From the NCBI GenBank assembly GCA_034190875.2, contig CM067356.1, positions 52,636,763 to 52,700,762 of the forward strand: a stretch of 64,000 bases of DNA, written 5' to 3'. The translations under genes and the position numbers were made by a program. Shown one piece after another: positions 21,283 to 30,300 of this stretch (position 1 is the stretch's first letter; each line of letters starts with the position of its first letter). The notes beneath the pieces were generated by a model. That model ran no database searches, had not been told where the DNA came from, and worked only from the letters and a program-made list of their open reading frames with translations. The DNA comes from Urechis unicinctus. Its lineage: Eukaryota; Annelida; Polychaeta; Xenopneusta; Urechidae.

Positions 21283-22046
21283 TCACCAACTCCCTTCCTC
21301 CTCCAGGCTTGCCATTTTAGCTTCCCGATGTTTTATATTCCTTTCTATCTCAGTTATCTTAGCTAGGTTGTTGACCAGCTCACCCCTCTGGGTCTGCATA
21401 GTTTATCAAGCCCCATAAGCTCTCTGAGTGGTAGTTCGTTGTCTGTTTGTGTACCTAGGTCTTGTATGGCGTTATGAACGCCCTCTATGAAGCTTGTTTC
21501 TTCCACACCACCTTGCTCTGTCATGGCTTCGGGGCTGCTCATTTCTAACTTTGTAAGTGCAGCTTCCGCTTTAGCAGCAGCTTGGTTAACGCCTTGTAGG
21601 GCTTTTGCTGCCATTGTGGATAGTTCAGGGGTCACTCAAAGAGCCCGAGCAAGCTGTGTACCACCGTAATCTAGGATACTCCTAGGAGAGAGGAATTTGT
21701 TGGGATTGTTCTTCCATGTCAGAAGCTTCCATTCTCGGCCCCACTTAACCCAAAGGTCACCTTGTTGAGACAATCTAAACTCCAGAGTGGCCTGCAGCCC
21801 ATGCTTAGACACTGCCTTCTCCCACCTCGTAACTAAGACTTCAGTTTCTTCTTTGGAACCCATCTGATCTTCTGTTAACCCCGCAGGCATTTCAGTAATA
21901 GCCCAAGGTGGAATAATCGTACTCGACGTATCTAAAGTTTCGTCAATCAGGTTAGTCTCCTCATCATCAAAGTTAGTCTCATTACTCTCCCATCCCATAG
22001 CCCCCTCCTCATCTGCATCGTCAAATCCTGGGTTATCAAACTCCAT
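21283..22046 (-). pseudogene. Acidic N-terminus/coiled protein of Polinton, TGA and frameshift
   Basis: ATG 22046 opens 136 codons: an acidic region (DDADEEGAMGW, NFDDEETNLIDE), then a compact domain with VTRWEKAVSKHG, LWVKWGREWKLLTW and FLSPRSILDYGGTQLARAL. It ends at TGA 21638-21636. The same frame continues for 90 codons (MAAKALQGVNQAAAKAEAAL, then NELPLRELMGLDK) and then loses frame at about 21400-21403, where one base is missing relative to the remnant. The adjacent frame carries the expected tail (RGELVNNLAKITEIERN) to a stop at 21285-21283. It is divergent from the capsid gene with only 40 bp between starts. The function is unknown; it is a conserved companion of the Polinton capsid gene. 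Confidence 0.65.
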
Positions 22047-22086
22047 GTCTGTGTGTTAAAGATATAATTGTAATTAAACATTCAAC
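22047..22086. promoter_or_regulatory. Compact bidirectional intergenic region upstream of capsid gene
   Basis: Only 40 bp separate the divergent starts at 22046 (minus) and 22087 (plus). The tract is AT-rich (ATATAATTGTAATTAAAC). It could hold shared promoter elements, but no defined box can be proved from sequence alone. Confidence 0.35.
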
Positions 22087-23382
22087 ATGACGAGTACTTA
22101 CGGACGCAAACTAAACCCACACCGCCGGATACGCGAACCCCTTGGGGCAAAGGGCGTGCGACAATCTGTATGCGTTACAAACAATCCAAGCACTATTGAC
22201 CAGAACCAACAACTGCTGGTTCGCTTCCCCAATCTAGGCGCAGACGACGTCATTGTTTCAGGGACAGCACGGCTGGCCTTTACAATCACGCTGACCTCGA
22301 CTGATGTTAACCGCAGCGTTGTGCAAAACCTGGGCCGCGCCGTGGTTAAGAAATTGACAATCAAGATTTCTGGCAATGAGGTCATGTCTATTGATGACAG
22401 CGATGTGTACCACTGTTACCACGACTTGTGGCGGACTGCACAGGAGAGACAGGGCCTCCAGTATCAGGGCATTGACACATCAGATGACAGAAACGCAACT
22501 AAGATACGAGTGGGGGCAGGAGACAAGGATGAGGCGGAGGAAGAGGACAAGGCGGTAGCCGATGTTTATAGTAACAGGTTCTACGTTCCGCTTGATTTTG
22601 AACTCCTCGAGAGCCACATGCCATTCTACCAGAGTGCGCTTAGTGACAGACTGGAATACGAGCTCACATTCAACGACTACAACTGCGTGATTCACGCAAC
22701 AGGCGACACCGCTGCAAGCTACAAAATTGATGGCATCTCGCTGGAGTATGACATGGTTACCCAAACAGAGTTGGCCCGCATGATACGCACACAGTACACA
22801 AGTCGGCTCTCGATTCTGTATGACCGTGTGCTTCGTCACAGGAAGCTTGTATACAACAAAAGAGATACACTGTGGAACATCAACCTGAACGTGCCGGCTC
22901 GCAGCATGAAGGGCATCCTACTGCTCTTTGAAGACCCGACCAACGCCTCATACGCCAGGAAAACAGAGTCGTTCTACAACCCAAAGATAACGAAGGTCGA
23001 GGTGACCATTGAGGGCATCCCCAATCAGCTCTATGCCCAGGGCATGCGTGGCTACCAGCAGTGGGACGAGGTGAAGAAGGCCTGTGCAGCAACGAGTAAA
23101 CGAGACCCCAGTGTAGCAATAGCATTAAAAGACCTGTCATTGTCAGATGTTTCCCTAGGAGAGTACCTAACCACCAAGTATGCTCTGTGGCTCGACTTAA
23201 GGACGAGTGATGACGACCAGCTGCACGGTAGTGGCAGGTCTGTGGAGAATGCGTCTGAGGGCATCACCATACAGATCACAAAAAAGGCAGAGGCGGCGGG
23301 CACATTGAACGTTTATATGTATATTGTAATGGATGCACAGCTTAACATTAAAGATGGCAGGTTCGTCAGCGCAGTCTACTAA
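22087..23382 (+). CDS. Polinton major capsid protein (double jelly roll)
   Basis: An intact 431-codon ORF encodes the hexon-like major capsid protein expected to build the virion shell. After a basic N-terminus (YGRKLNPHRRIREPLG), the first beta-rich half includes NQQLLVRFPNL, RLAFTITLTS and VKKLTIKISGNEVM. The junction carries the strongly conserved RFYVPLDFELLESHMPFYQ and DRLEYELTFNDYN motifs. The second half includes LWNINLNVPARSMKGILLLF and YNPKITKVEVTIEG. Length is in the normal range for Polinton capsid proteins. The ATPase gene starts inside its last codons. The frame is uninterrupted, unlike the polymerase and integrase of the same element. No protease gene is obvious nearby. Confidence 0.9.
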   Translation: MTSTYGRKLNPHRRIREPLGAKGVRQSVCVTNNPSTIDQNQQLLVRFPNLGADDVIVSGTARLAFTITLTSTDVNRSVVQNLGRAVVKKLTIKISGNEVMSIDDSDVYHCYHDLWRTAQERQGLQYQGIDTSDDRNATKIRVGAGDKDEAEEEDKAVADVYSNRFYVPLDFELLESHMPFYQSALSDRLEYELTFNDYNCVIHATGDTAASYKIDGISLEYDMVTQTELARMIRTQYTSRLSILYDRVLRHRKLVYNKRDTLWNINLNVPARSMKGILLLFEDPTNASYARKTESFYNPKITKVEVTIEGIPNQLYAQGMRGYQQWDEVKKACAATSKRDPSVAIALKDLSLSDVSLGEYLTTKYALWLDLRTSDDDQLHGSGRSVENASEGITIQITKKAEAAGTLNVYMYIVMDAQLNIKDGRFVSAVY

Positions 23383-23983
23383 GTTTACATTTCCAGATGG
23401 TCCCTGTTCGGCAATTGTTTGTGGGCAGACAGGATGTGGGAAAACCGCATTCATCCTCGACCTACTTGAAGGGCCCTTCTTTGGTGCCTTCGAGCATATT
23501 TTAATCCTCTGCCCTACCATACGTTTCAACGAGGCCTATCGGACGCGGTCATGGGTGTGGGATGATTCAGAGGTGTACGTGGTTGATCCAGGGGAGCGGC
23601 TCCATGACCACCTGAGGGCTTTCTACCATTGTTTTAAGGGCCAGCCAACCCTGTACATTATTGATGACTGTTCGGCAACAAAGGCCCTAACCAAGAAGAA
23701 AGACATGTTATACGAACTGGCCTTTAGCGGCCGCCATGCGCAGCAAAGTGTCTGGGTCCTCACCCAAAAGTACAACTCTGTGCTGAAGGACTTACGTGAG
23801 CAGACTCGCTGGATGGTGCTCTTTCACACCAAGGACCGTGACTCGTTTGAAGACGCCTTACGTGAAAATGATGTAATTCCAACAAAGGAGGAACGTGCCA
23901 CAGTACGCCAACTACTAGCAAAGACCAAGCACGCAAAACTGCTGCTGAAGACTGATCAGCCTACTGCATATGCCGTCGATTGA
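23354..23983 (+). CDS. Genome-packaging ATPase (FtsK/HerA, A32-like)
   Basis: An intact ORF. The ATG at 23354 is preferred over an upstream non-ATG start, and overlaps the capsid gene by 29 bases. The sequence opens with a short leader and then CSAIVCGQTGCGKTAFILDLL, a Walker A loop (GQTGCGKT). The Walker B segment is TLYIIDDCSA, and a downstream HAQQSVWVLTQKYNSV matches the sensor region of A32-like packaging ATPases. Family role: ATP-driven DNA translocation into preformed capsids. The length of about 209 residues is normal for Polintons. Overlap at both ends (the next start is at 23970) supports co-expression with capsid and following genes. Confidence 0.92.
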   Translation: MAGSSAQSTKFTFPDGPCSAIVCGQTGCGKTAFILDLLEGPFFGAFEHILILCPTIRFNEAYRTRSWVWDDSEVYVVDPGERLHDHLRAFYHCFKGQPTLYIIDDCSATKALTKKKDMLYELAFSGRHAQQSVWVLTQKYNSVLKDLREQTRWMVLFHTKDRDSFEDALRENDVIPTKEERATVRQLLAKTKHAKLLLKTDQPTAYAVD

Positions 23984-24407
23984 AGTGATATTGGCCTTGA
24001 TAGCAGCCGCTGCCTCAGTAATCAATTTAGGTTTCTTCATCTGGGTAGCGGTGCAGTATTTTGAAGCTCGAAGGCGTATACGTATATTCATGGATCCTGA
24101 TACCATTATTGATAAACTCCTTGAACAGGACTCGACTAGCTTAGTGGAGACAAAGTCTGGGGGAGCGGAACCTAGTTGCACCACTGGTGTAGATATGTCT
24201 TCTAAGAGAGATAGGCTTGCTGCCGTCATAGCCGGCGGTCAGGCCCGTCAGTACCTTGGTTTGGAGCACCTTACAATTGACCAGGTTGAATCAATGTCTG
24301 ATGAAGAGATCATAAAGCTGTATGTGAGATACGAGGCTCGGCTAGGTGCCAACATGACACGTACTCTAGGTCAGACACTGCTACAGCTGTACTCAGGTAT
24401 TGCTTGA
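23970..24407 (+). CDS. Conserved Polinton membrane protein (part 1 of probable split gene)
   Basis: ATG 23970 overlaps the ATPase stop by 14 bases. The 145-residue product has an N-terminal hydrophobic anchor (VILALIAAAASVINLGFFIW), then a basic/acidic linker, then a helical domain LTIDQVESMSDEEIIKLYVR and YEARLGANMTRTLGQ. It ends at TGA 24405-24407, immediately followed in the same frame by ATG 24408. The remnant copy has TGT at this position (4463-4465), so the split is probably a substitution joining onto the next ORF. The function is unknown. Anchor and position suggest a virion or assembly role, which is inference. Confidence 0.7.
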   Translation: MPSIEVILALIAAAASVINLGFFIWVAVQYFEARRRIRIFMDPDTIIDKLLEQDSTSLVETKSGGAEPSCTTGVDMSSKRDRLAAVIAGGQARQYLGLEHLTIDQVESMSDEEIIKLYVRYEARLGANMTRTLGQTLLQLYSGIA

Positions 24408-24641
24408 ATGTTTCTACCAATCCCACCAGAACACCAGCCAAGGCTAATTACATACCTCGAGACGGATCCGTTTGTTGGACACGCGCTAAGCACTGCCACT
24501 TGTGAGCTATATCTTCGCTATGGTATATTTTTAGCTCCCTTAACTGCGGCTTTAACAACAGTTAAGCACTGTCAATTTGGAAAAACAAGCACCGAAACAA
24601 CAGGGGCAGGTGGAGAGGAAGACACCACTTCCTCGCTATAG
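24408..24641 (+). CDS. Conserved Polinton protein, probable C-terminal half of preceding gene
   Basis: 77 codons begin directly after the TGA of the upstream ORF and in the same frame. The sequence FLPIPPEHQPRLITYLETDP followed by VGHALSTATCELY and YGIFLAPLTAALTTVKHCQFG is a conserved module that I recall as continuous with the preceding domain in related elements, and the remnant at 4466-4687 also reads as continuous with it. Translation as a separate small protein from ATG 24408 remains possible. Confidence 0.65.
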   Translation: MFLPIPPEHQPRLITYLETDPFVGHALSTATCELYLRYGIFLAPLTAALTTVKHCQFGKTSTETTGAGGEEDTTSSL

Positions 24642-24642
24642 T

Positions 24643-24717
24643 ATGTGTTTAACTCTGATATAGCATGTGCTTAACTCCGCTATAGCATGTGCTTAACTCC
24701 GCTATAACAGGTGCTTA
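24643..24717. repeat. 22-bp minisatellite in the Polinton (3.4 copies)
   Basis: Units ATGTGCTTAACTCCGCTATA plus two bases occur at 24643-24664, 24665-24686 and 24687-24708, with a partial copy following. The remnant has a single unit at the corresponding place (about 4688-4710), so the array expanded in this lineage. Confidence 0.85.
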
Positions 24718-24758
24718 CTAAGAGCTATCAATTGGACAAATAAATTTAGTAAGTAAAC

Positions 24759-25136
24759 ATGGAAGAAACGAACACGAATCAAGGGGAGACAACACCGGTG
24801 GAGATAACGTCAGTGACAAAAAACGCTAAAAGGGTTGCGGCAGGACGAAAGGGTGCTGCAGCTCGAAAAGCCAATCAAAATAAGCTTCTGAGAGAGCTCC
24901 GAGAGGCTAAGGCAGCGCTTACAGATGGTAGAGACGAAGCTGTCGAGCCAATATCAACGAGCAAACCTATGGAAAGGTGGACGTGGCCAACATGGGCTGT
25001 GCCTTTAGTTGTCGGCGGTGTTGGCGTGTTGGCATTGTATTGCTACAGGCACCAGATGGAAGCCTCACACCCTAAACAGGTTGTGGTACAAAAGCCTCCA
25101 GACGCTCATTTAAAGGATCCGTTTTATATGGAATAA
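24759..25136 (+). CDS. Conserved Polinton single-pass membrane protein
   Basis: An intact 125-codon ORF. The N-terminal half is highly basic and helical (NAKRVAAGRKGAAARKANQN, then LLRELREAKAAL). A Trp/Pro turn (MERWTWPTWAV) leads into a hydrophobic segment (PLVVGGVGVLALYCY), and the short tail ends VVVQKPPDAHLKDPFYME. It is conserved in related Polintons between capsid-cassette and integrase genes. The basic half could contact DNA and the hydrophobic half a membrane; both are inferences. Its stop is two bases before the next start, implying joint expression. Confidence 0.7.
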   Translation: MEETNTNQGETTPVEITSVTKNAKRVAAGRKGAAARKANQNKLLRELREAKAALTDGRDEAVEPISTSKPMERWTWPTWAVPLVVGGVGVLALYCYRHQMEASHPKQVVVQKPPDAHLKDPFYME

Positions 25137-25137
25137 G

Positions 25138-25377
25138 ATGACAACACCAATTACTGATGGAAAAATGCTCGCCAACGCTCTGTACCACGGTGCAGTTGTT
25201 TCCGGTATTTCAATAGGTTATGCCAAGCTTGCTAAGATGGCTCTGGGTGGTGGGGTGCCACGTCTTGATTTCACCCCACGGGACCTGGCTATGGCTGTTG
25301 CCGATGTATCACTAGCTATGGCCACAAAGGATATGCTAATTAAACAAGGAATCTTACCAGTTGATATACTGAAGTAA
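25138..25377 (+). CDS. Conserved Polinton 79-aa protein
   Basis: An intact ORF with DGKMLANALYHGAVVSGISI near the N-terminus, a turn containing PRLDFTPRDLAMAVADVSLA, and a final helix MATKDMLIKQGILP. The long alanine/glycine-rich helices suggest membrane association or a small structural protein. It recurs in the same place in animal Polintons. Its TAA overlaps the next ATG (TAATG), giving a one-base overlap. No biochemical function is known to me. Confidence 0.7.
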   Translation: MTTPITDGKMLANALYHGAVVSGISIGYAKLAKMALGGGVPRLDFTPRDLAMAVADVSLAMATKDMLIKQGILPVDILK

Positions 25378-25799
25378 TGGCCACACTCGCGCTACTTGTT
25401 GGGGGTGCTCTTGTTAACGCCCTTGCATTCTCTGGGAGCAACTTTTTATTCTCTAAATTACGAGGCAGCCAAGTGGACGCGGAACGTAAACGCCATGATA
25501 TGGCAATCGAGCAGCTTCAATCTGCTCAGGCAGCATGGGCCAAGAAGAGAACTGAGCGCTTAGACTTCGTCAATGAACAACTGCGCCGCCAGGACCATGC
25601 CGAGCATACATTTAAGGATGCGGACGAGGCTATGCGTGAGTACGCCCTAATTACGAATAAAACCGTCGACCCGCTGGGCTCTGAGCCGCAGCTTTCAGAC
25701 TTCTACGAGCCCTCAGATGAACAGAGGGGGCGTGAGGTGGCGTTCATTATACTGGGTATGGCTGCGACTGGGCTGGTTGCATACAGGCTTGCTACATAG
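25377..25799 (+). CDS. Conserved Polinton protein with two terminal hydrophobic segments
   Basis: An intact 140-codon ORF starts within the previous stop codon. The N-terminal hydrophobic segment (LALLVGGALVNALAFSGSN) is followed by a long charged coiled-coil-like helix (AERKRHDMAIEQLQSAQAAW, then RTERLDFVNEQLRRQDHAE). A DPLGSEPQLSDFYEPSDEQR turn follows, then a C-terminal hydrophobic segment (VAFIILGMAATGLVAYRLA). This hairpin topology is strongly conserved in animal Polintons. I do not know its function. A membrane-remodelling or virion-scaffold role would fit but is not shown. Confidence 0.72.
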   Translation: MATLALLVGGALVNALAFSGSNFLFSKLRGSQVDAERKRHDMAIEQLQSAQAAWAKKRTERLDFVNEQLRRQDHAEHTFKDADEAMREYALITNKTVDPLGSEPQLSDFYEPSDEQRGREVAFIILGMAATGLVAYRLAT

Positions 25800-25829
25800 G
25801 TCATTTGGACACTCGAACGTTTTCTGTAT

Positions 25830-26826
25830 ATGGATCGTCGCATGCAAAAGATCTACTATAGTCCTAAGGGATACTGGAAAGGCATTACAGCTATCAAGAA
25901 GCTTGCAACAGAAGCGAGGGTTTCTGAGGAAGTTGCCAGGGGGTGGCTAACAAAGCAAGCTATATGGCAAATCTACCTGCCGGTGCCAAAACACATTCCC
26001 AGGCCAAAGTTTGATGTCCCTGTCCCTAATGAGGTTCACCAAGCCGATCTCTTATTTCTTCCTCATGACGTTGTGAAGCGCCGGACTTACAAGTATGCCC
26101 TAACATTGATTGATGTGGCCTCGCGCTACAAAGCAGCTGAGCCATTGACTACAAAAGAGGCTAAGGAGGTCGCAGGTGCACTTGAGAGGATATACAAACG
26201 AGGACCGCTGCATTGGCCTAAACTACTTCAGGTGGACCCCGGACGGGAGTTTATGGGTGCAGCGAATCAGCTGTTAGTAAAACATGGAGTATCAGTCAGG
26301 CGTGGCCGTGTGAATATCCATCGAGACCAGGGTATAGTGGAACGCTTTAACCGAACCCTTGCTGAACGACTCTTTGGTCACCAGTATGCCGTAGAGTTAA
26401 GGAATACTGGAAAACGATCGACTGAGTGGGTTTCTCGACTGCAGGCTGTAGTCTCTGCGATAAATAATGAGGTGACCCGCTTGACTGGAAAAAAAACCTA
26501 AAGATGCTATAAAGGCAAAACGAGTTGCACAAAAGCCCTCTGCAGTCGTACCAGGGCGCCCTCTGGGGGTCAAAGAGCAAAAGCTTCCCTCTGATGTTGG
26601 CGTTCGCTACCTCTACCAGCCTGGTGAGGCAGAGCAAGACCACCGGTGGCGGGCCACTGACCCTGTGTGGTCACTCAATGTTTACCGGATTGGAAGCTCT
26701 GTCACTAAATCTGGTGAGCCTGTACTATACTATTTGCTGGATGGACCTCTCCATGGCTTTGTAAAGGAGGAGTTGCTTGTGGTGCCGTCCGATACCCAGT
26801 TGCCGCCAGACGGTATTATCAATTAG
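25830..26826 (+). pseudogene. Polinton retroviral-type integrase, A8 frameshift
   Basis: ATG 25830 begins a 223-codon frame with an N-terminal helix-turn-helix-like region (GITAIKKLATEARVSEEVAR) and an RNase-H-fold catalytic core. The three catalytic acidic residues are visible in HQADLLFL, LLQVDPGREF and GIVERFNR. The frame closes just after a run of eight A at 26489-26496. The adjacent frame continues for about 110 residues to TAG 26826, containing a small beta-barrel/chromo-like tail (VGVRYLYQPGEAEQ, then VWSLNVYRIGSSV). Role in the family: inserting the element ends into target DNA. The interruption falls after the catalytic core, so a truncated product would lack the C-terminal domain. 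An assembly error in the A run is an alternative. Confidence 0.88.
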
Positions 26827-26850
26827 ACTAATAGATATCTATATATAACA

Positions 26851-27165
26851 ATGGTAGTATTTGACAATAAGTGCCCATGGATATTGCTCGGAAAGAAAGT
26901 CCCCTGTAACAGGCCCTGTACGCAAGAGCAAGAGTTTTGTGGATTACACAGATATAAGATAAAACATGGTGTCATTAATCGTCTTTGTACGGGTTGTCAG
27001 AAGGCTATAAAAAATAATAAGGTAGGATTGTGCATGGATTGTGGGTTCGATAAAGTCAACCACAGTCGTCTTCGTCTTGCCCAAAAAATTGTTTCACAAC
27101 GGCCTATAGCTGGGGACACTGACTCGCCAGTCGGCGCCACTGAACGGGGATTCCCCACTGTATAA
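26851..27165 (+). CDS. Small Cys/His-rich zinc-binding Polinton protein
   Basis: An intact 104-codon ORF between integrase and polymerase. Cysteines are arranged as CPWILLGKKVPCNRPC, then FCGLHRYKIKHG, then LCTGCQKAI and LCMDCGFD, which suggests two zinc-binding clusters. The middle is basic and the tail is short and uncharged. It may be a nucleic-acid-binding or regulatory protein, but no known family is recognised with certainty. Confidence 0.55.
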   Translation: MVVFDNKCPWILLGKKVPCNRPCTQEQEFCGLHRYKIKHGVINRLCTGCQKAIKNNKVGLCMDCGFDKVNHSRLRLAQKIVSQRPIAGDTDSPVGATERGFPTV

Positions 27166-27346
27166 AAATAGAAATCTTGTGGTGCTGTCAACAACATGGT
27201 TTGGCGGCTAGGCCTATGTGCGACGAAGCTTGGCACCTTGTCAGAGACAGGTGTTTACTGCATAGGTCAAAGTCCGCTCGCTGTATTGTTGTTGCCTTTT
27301 GTGTATCAACGAATTCCCTTTTAGACTAATGAACTGTATAGTAAAC

Positions 27347-30300
27347 ATGACTCATAATCAGCGAGCACGTGAAGCCCAAAACGATTATGTTTCAATTCAC
27401 GGTTTTCAGCCTCCTTATCCACGCTCTAAGGCTGCACTCAAAGCACTCCAAGTGCGTAATGAATATGACCGTACATACAAGGAGATGTTGGCTAGATTAA
27501 AGGCTGGGGTGGCACGCACCCCTGTCCCCACTGCTGCCCCACGCAGACCAGTCCCTGCCCCACGCAGACCTGTCCCTGCCCCACGCATCCCCACAACCCA
27601 GTCCCCAGTCCCCACAGTGCGTCTTGAGTTCAAGAAGACTAAGTGGGCTGTTAAAAACTATTTGCGTGGATGGGTGATGAACGTTCCTGAATCTCACACC
27701 CTTAGCTCGGACCTGATGTTCTTTAAGGGCATGCGTCGGAAGATGCATAAAGTTTTGACTGGTGAGCTGGAAGAGCTAGGTGGAATCAAGTGTCAGTTTG
27801 CCCTTAAGGTAAGACTCTCCAAGCACGCCGATGATGACAGCACTGAGTATTTTGAGCCTGTATTGCGTAATAAGCAGCAGGTGGTTCTCTCCCTAGAAGA
27901 TATTAACGATAAGCTGGACCAGTGCAATGCTAATATCCAAGAGCGGTTGGAGAAGTGGACCAACCAAGGTTCTGGCTGGGAGTTTCAGGTGGTCACAACT
28001 CTGTGGATTGATATTGCCAACTACCAGCCATTGAAAAGTGGCTCCTACCTGAAACTGCCGAGAAAGCTGGCGGTAAAGAAGGCAATTAGAAACGTAAAAA
28101 ACACAAACGACCCACACTGCGTTCTATATTCCATTGAAGCGGCTCTGCACCCGGTTGCCAAGAACCCGCAGCGACCGTCGAAATATAACATTAAGCCGCT
28201 CTTAAGACTCTTAGAAGGAAAAGGCGTGGACTATCCAACACCTATCTCGCAGATTGAGAAGATAGAAAAACATGCTAAAGTAGGCGGCTTGAATGTCTTT
28301 GGCTGGGATGGAAAGGCCACCATCGTTCACCGTATCAGCAGACAGCCTGGTCCATGTATAAACCTCATGCTGATTGAGGAGGACGGTAGGTTTCATTACA
28401 CGCAGATCGAAGACCTGAACCGCCTGCTGTATGACCAGAGTAAGTACGAGCACCGCAAGTTCTTCTGCGAGCGATGCTTGCATGGATACACCACTGAGAA
28501 ACTGCTCCTGGCGCACAAACCTGAGTGCATGGGTATCGGGCAGACTGCTGTGCGAGTTGACATGCCTGAGGAAGGGAAGAACATATTATCCTTCCAGAAC
28601 TGGCAGAAACAGCTTGCTGTCCCTTATCTTATCTATGCCGACTTTGAGGCGCTCACAGTGAAGCTTCCGGGACCTGCGCATAATCCTGGTAAGAGCAACA
28701 CGCAGAGAACGCAGGAGCATGAGCCATGTGGTTACGGCTATGTGGTTGTCCGATGTGATGGGCAGACAGAACCCCCTGTGGTTTATAGAGGAAGCGATGT
28801 TGTGGAGAAGTTCTTACAGGCTCTGCAGCAGGAGGAGCAAAAGATCAAAGCAGTTCTGTCCAAGCCTGTCCCTATGCGGATGACTCGGGAGGATAGAAGG
28901 GCACATAAGGCTGCAACTCACTGTCATGTGTGCAAGAAAAAACTGGGCTGTGACTCTGTTCGCGATCACTGCCATATAACAGGCTTGTACAGAGGGCCAG
29001 CCCATAACGTGTGTAACCTGAAACTTCGGCTGAGTCCCAAGACAACACCCATCCCTGTGGTGTTCCATAACCTGCGGGGCTACGACTCCCATCTCTTGAT
29101 GCAGGGTATAAGCAAAGTGGAGGGCAATATCAACTGCATCCCAAATAACATGGAGAAGTATATCTCCCTGTCGGTCGGACAGTTGCGCTTCATTGACAGT
29201 GCACAGTTCCTCCTAGCCTCGCTCGACAAGCTTGTGTCTGCTAACAACCCAGATGCCTTTGCTGTGACGGCGGAATACGAGCCAGATGAAACAAAGCGGC
29301 GCTTGCTGCTGCGTAAGGGAGTGTATCCCTATGAGTTCATGGATGGCTGGGATAAGTTTGATGCTCCACTGCCGCCGATCCATGATTTCTACAGCAAGCT
29401 CTCTGAACAGGGTATATCTGCTGCAGACTATGAACACGCCCAGAAAGTCTGGAACGCGTTCGGTTTCTAAAAACATGGGGGACTACCATGACCTTTACTT
29501 ACGCACGGATGTACTGCTCCTGGCCGATGTGTTTGAAACATTCCGCAAAACCTGTCTTAAGCAATACGGGTTGGATCCGGCCCACTACTATACCAGCCCC
29601 GGTTTGTCGTGGGATGCGCTTCTTAAGAGCACAGGGGTGGAACTCGAGCTTCTCACCGATTATGACAAGCACCTGTTTATTGAGAAGGGGCTGCGCGGTG
29701 GGATAAGCATGGTATCACATCGCCACGCTAAAGCGAACAACCCATACGTGGAGGGCTTTGAGCAGGATAAGCCAGCGAGCTATATCCAGTACCTCGATGC
29801 CAACAACCTGTATGGGTGGGCGATGAGCCAAGCCCTACCTACTTCGGGTATTGAGTGGGTGGAACGGCCTGAGAACCTAGAGATGCAGGACCATCCCGAT
29901 GATGCTGAAACGGGGTATATACTTGAGGTTGACTTGGAGTATCCTGCTGCGCTTCATGACGAACACAACGATTACCCCCTAGCGCCGGAGCGGCTTCTTG
30001 TGCAAAATGAGTGGTTGTCAGACTACCAGAAAGATCTCCTAGGTGCATTGGGGAGCACCGGAAATGGAGTTGAAAAGCTGGTGCCCAACCTGCGGAACAA
30101 GGAGAAGTATGTGGTACACTACAGGAACCTCAAGCTATATCTGTCTTTGGGGTTGAGACTCACCAAGATTCATCGTGCGCTTGTCTTTGACCAGAGTCCA
30201 TGGATGGAGCCTTACATAAGGATGAATACAGATCTGCGCAAGGCCGCCAACAGCGACTTTGAGAAGGATCTCTATAAACTTATGAATAACTCCGTCTTTG

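Noticed and set aside
21636-24407. Selenocysteine or stop-codon reassignment in the Polinton
   Set aside because: Other genes end normally with TGA, frameshifts are equally common, and one site is TGT in the remnant. Ordinary decay or error explains it better.
24643-24717. CRISPR-like array
   Set aside because: Units are directly adjacent without unique spacers, and the context is eukaryotic.
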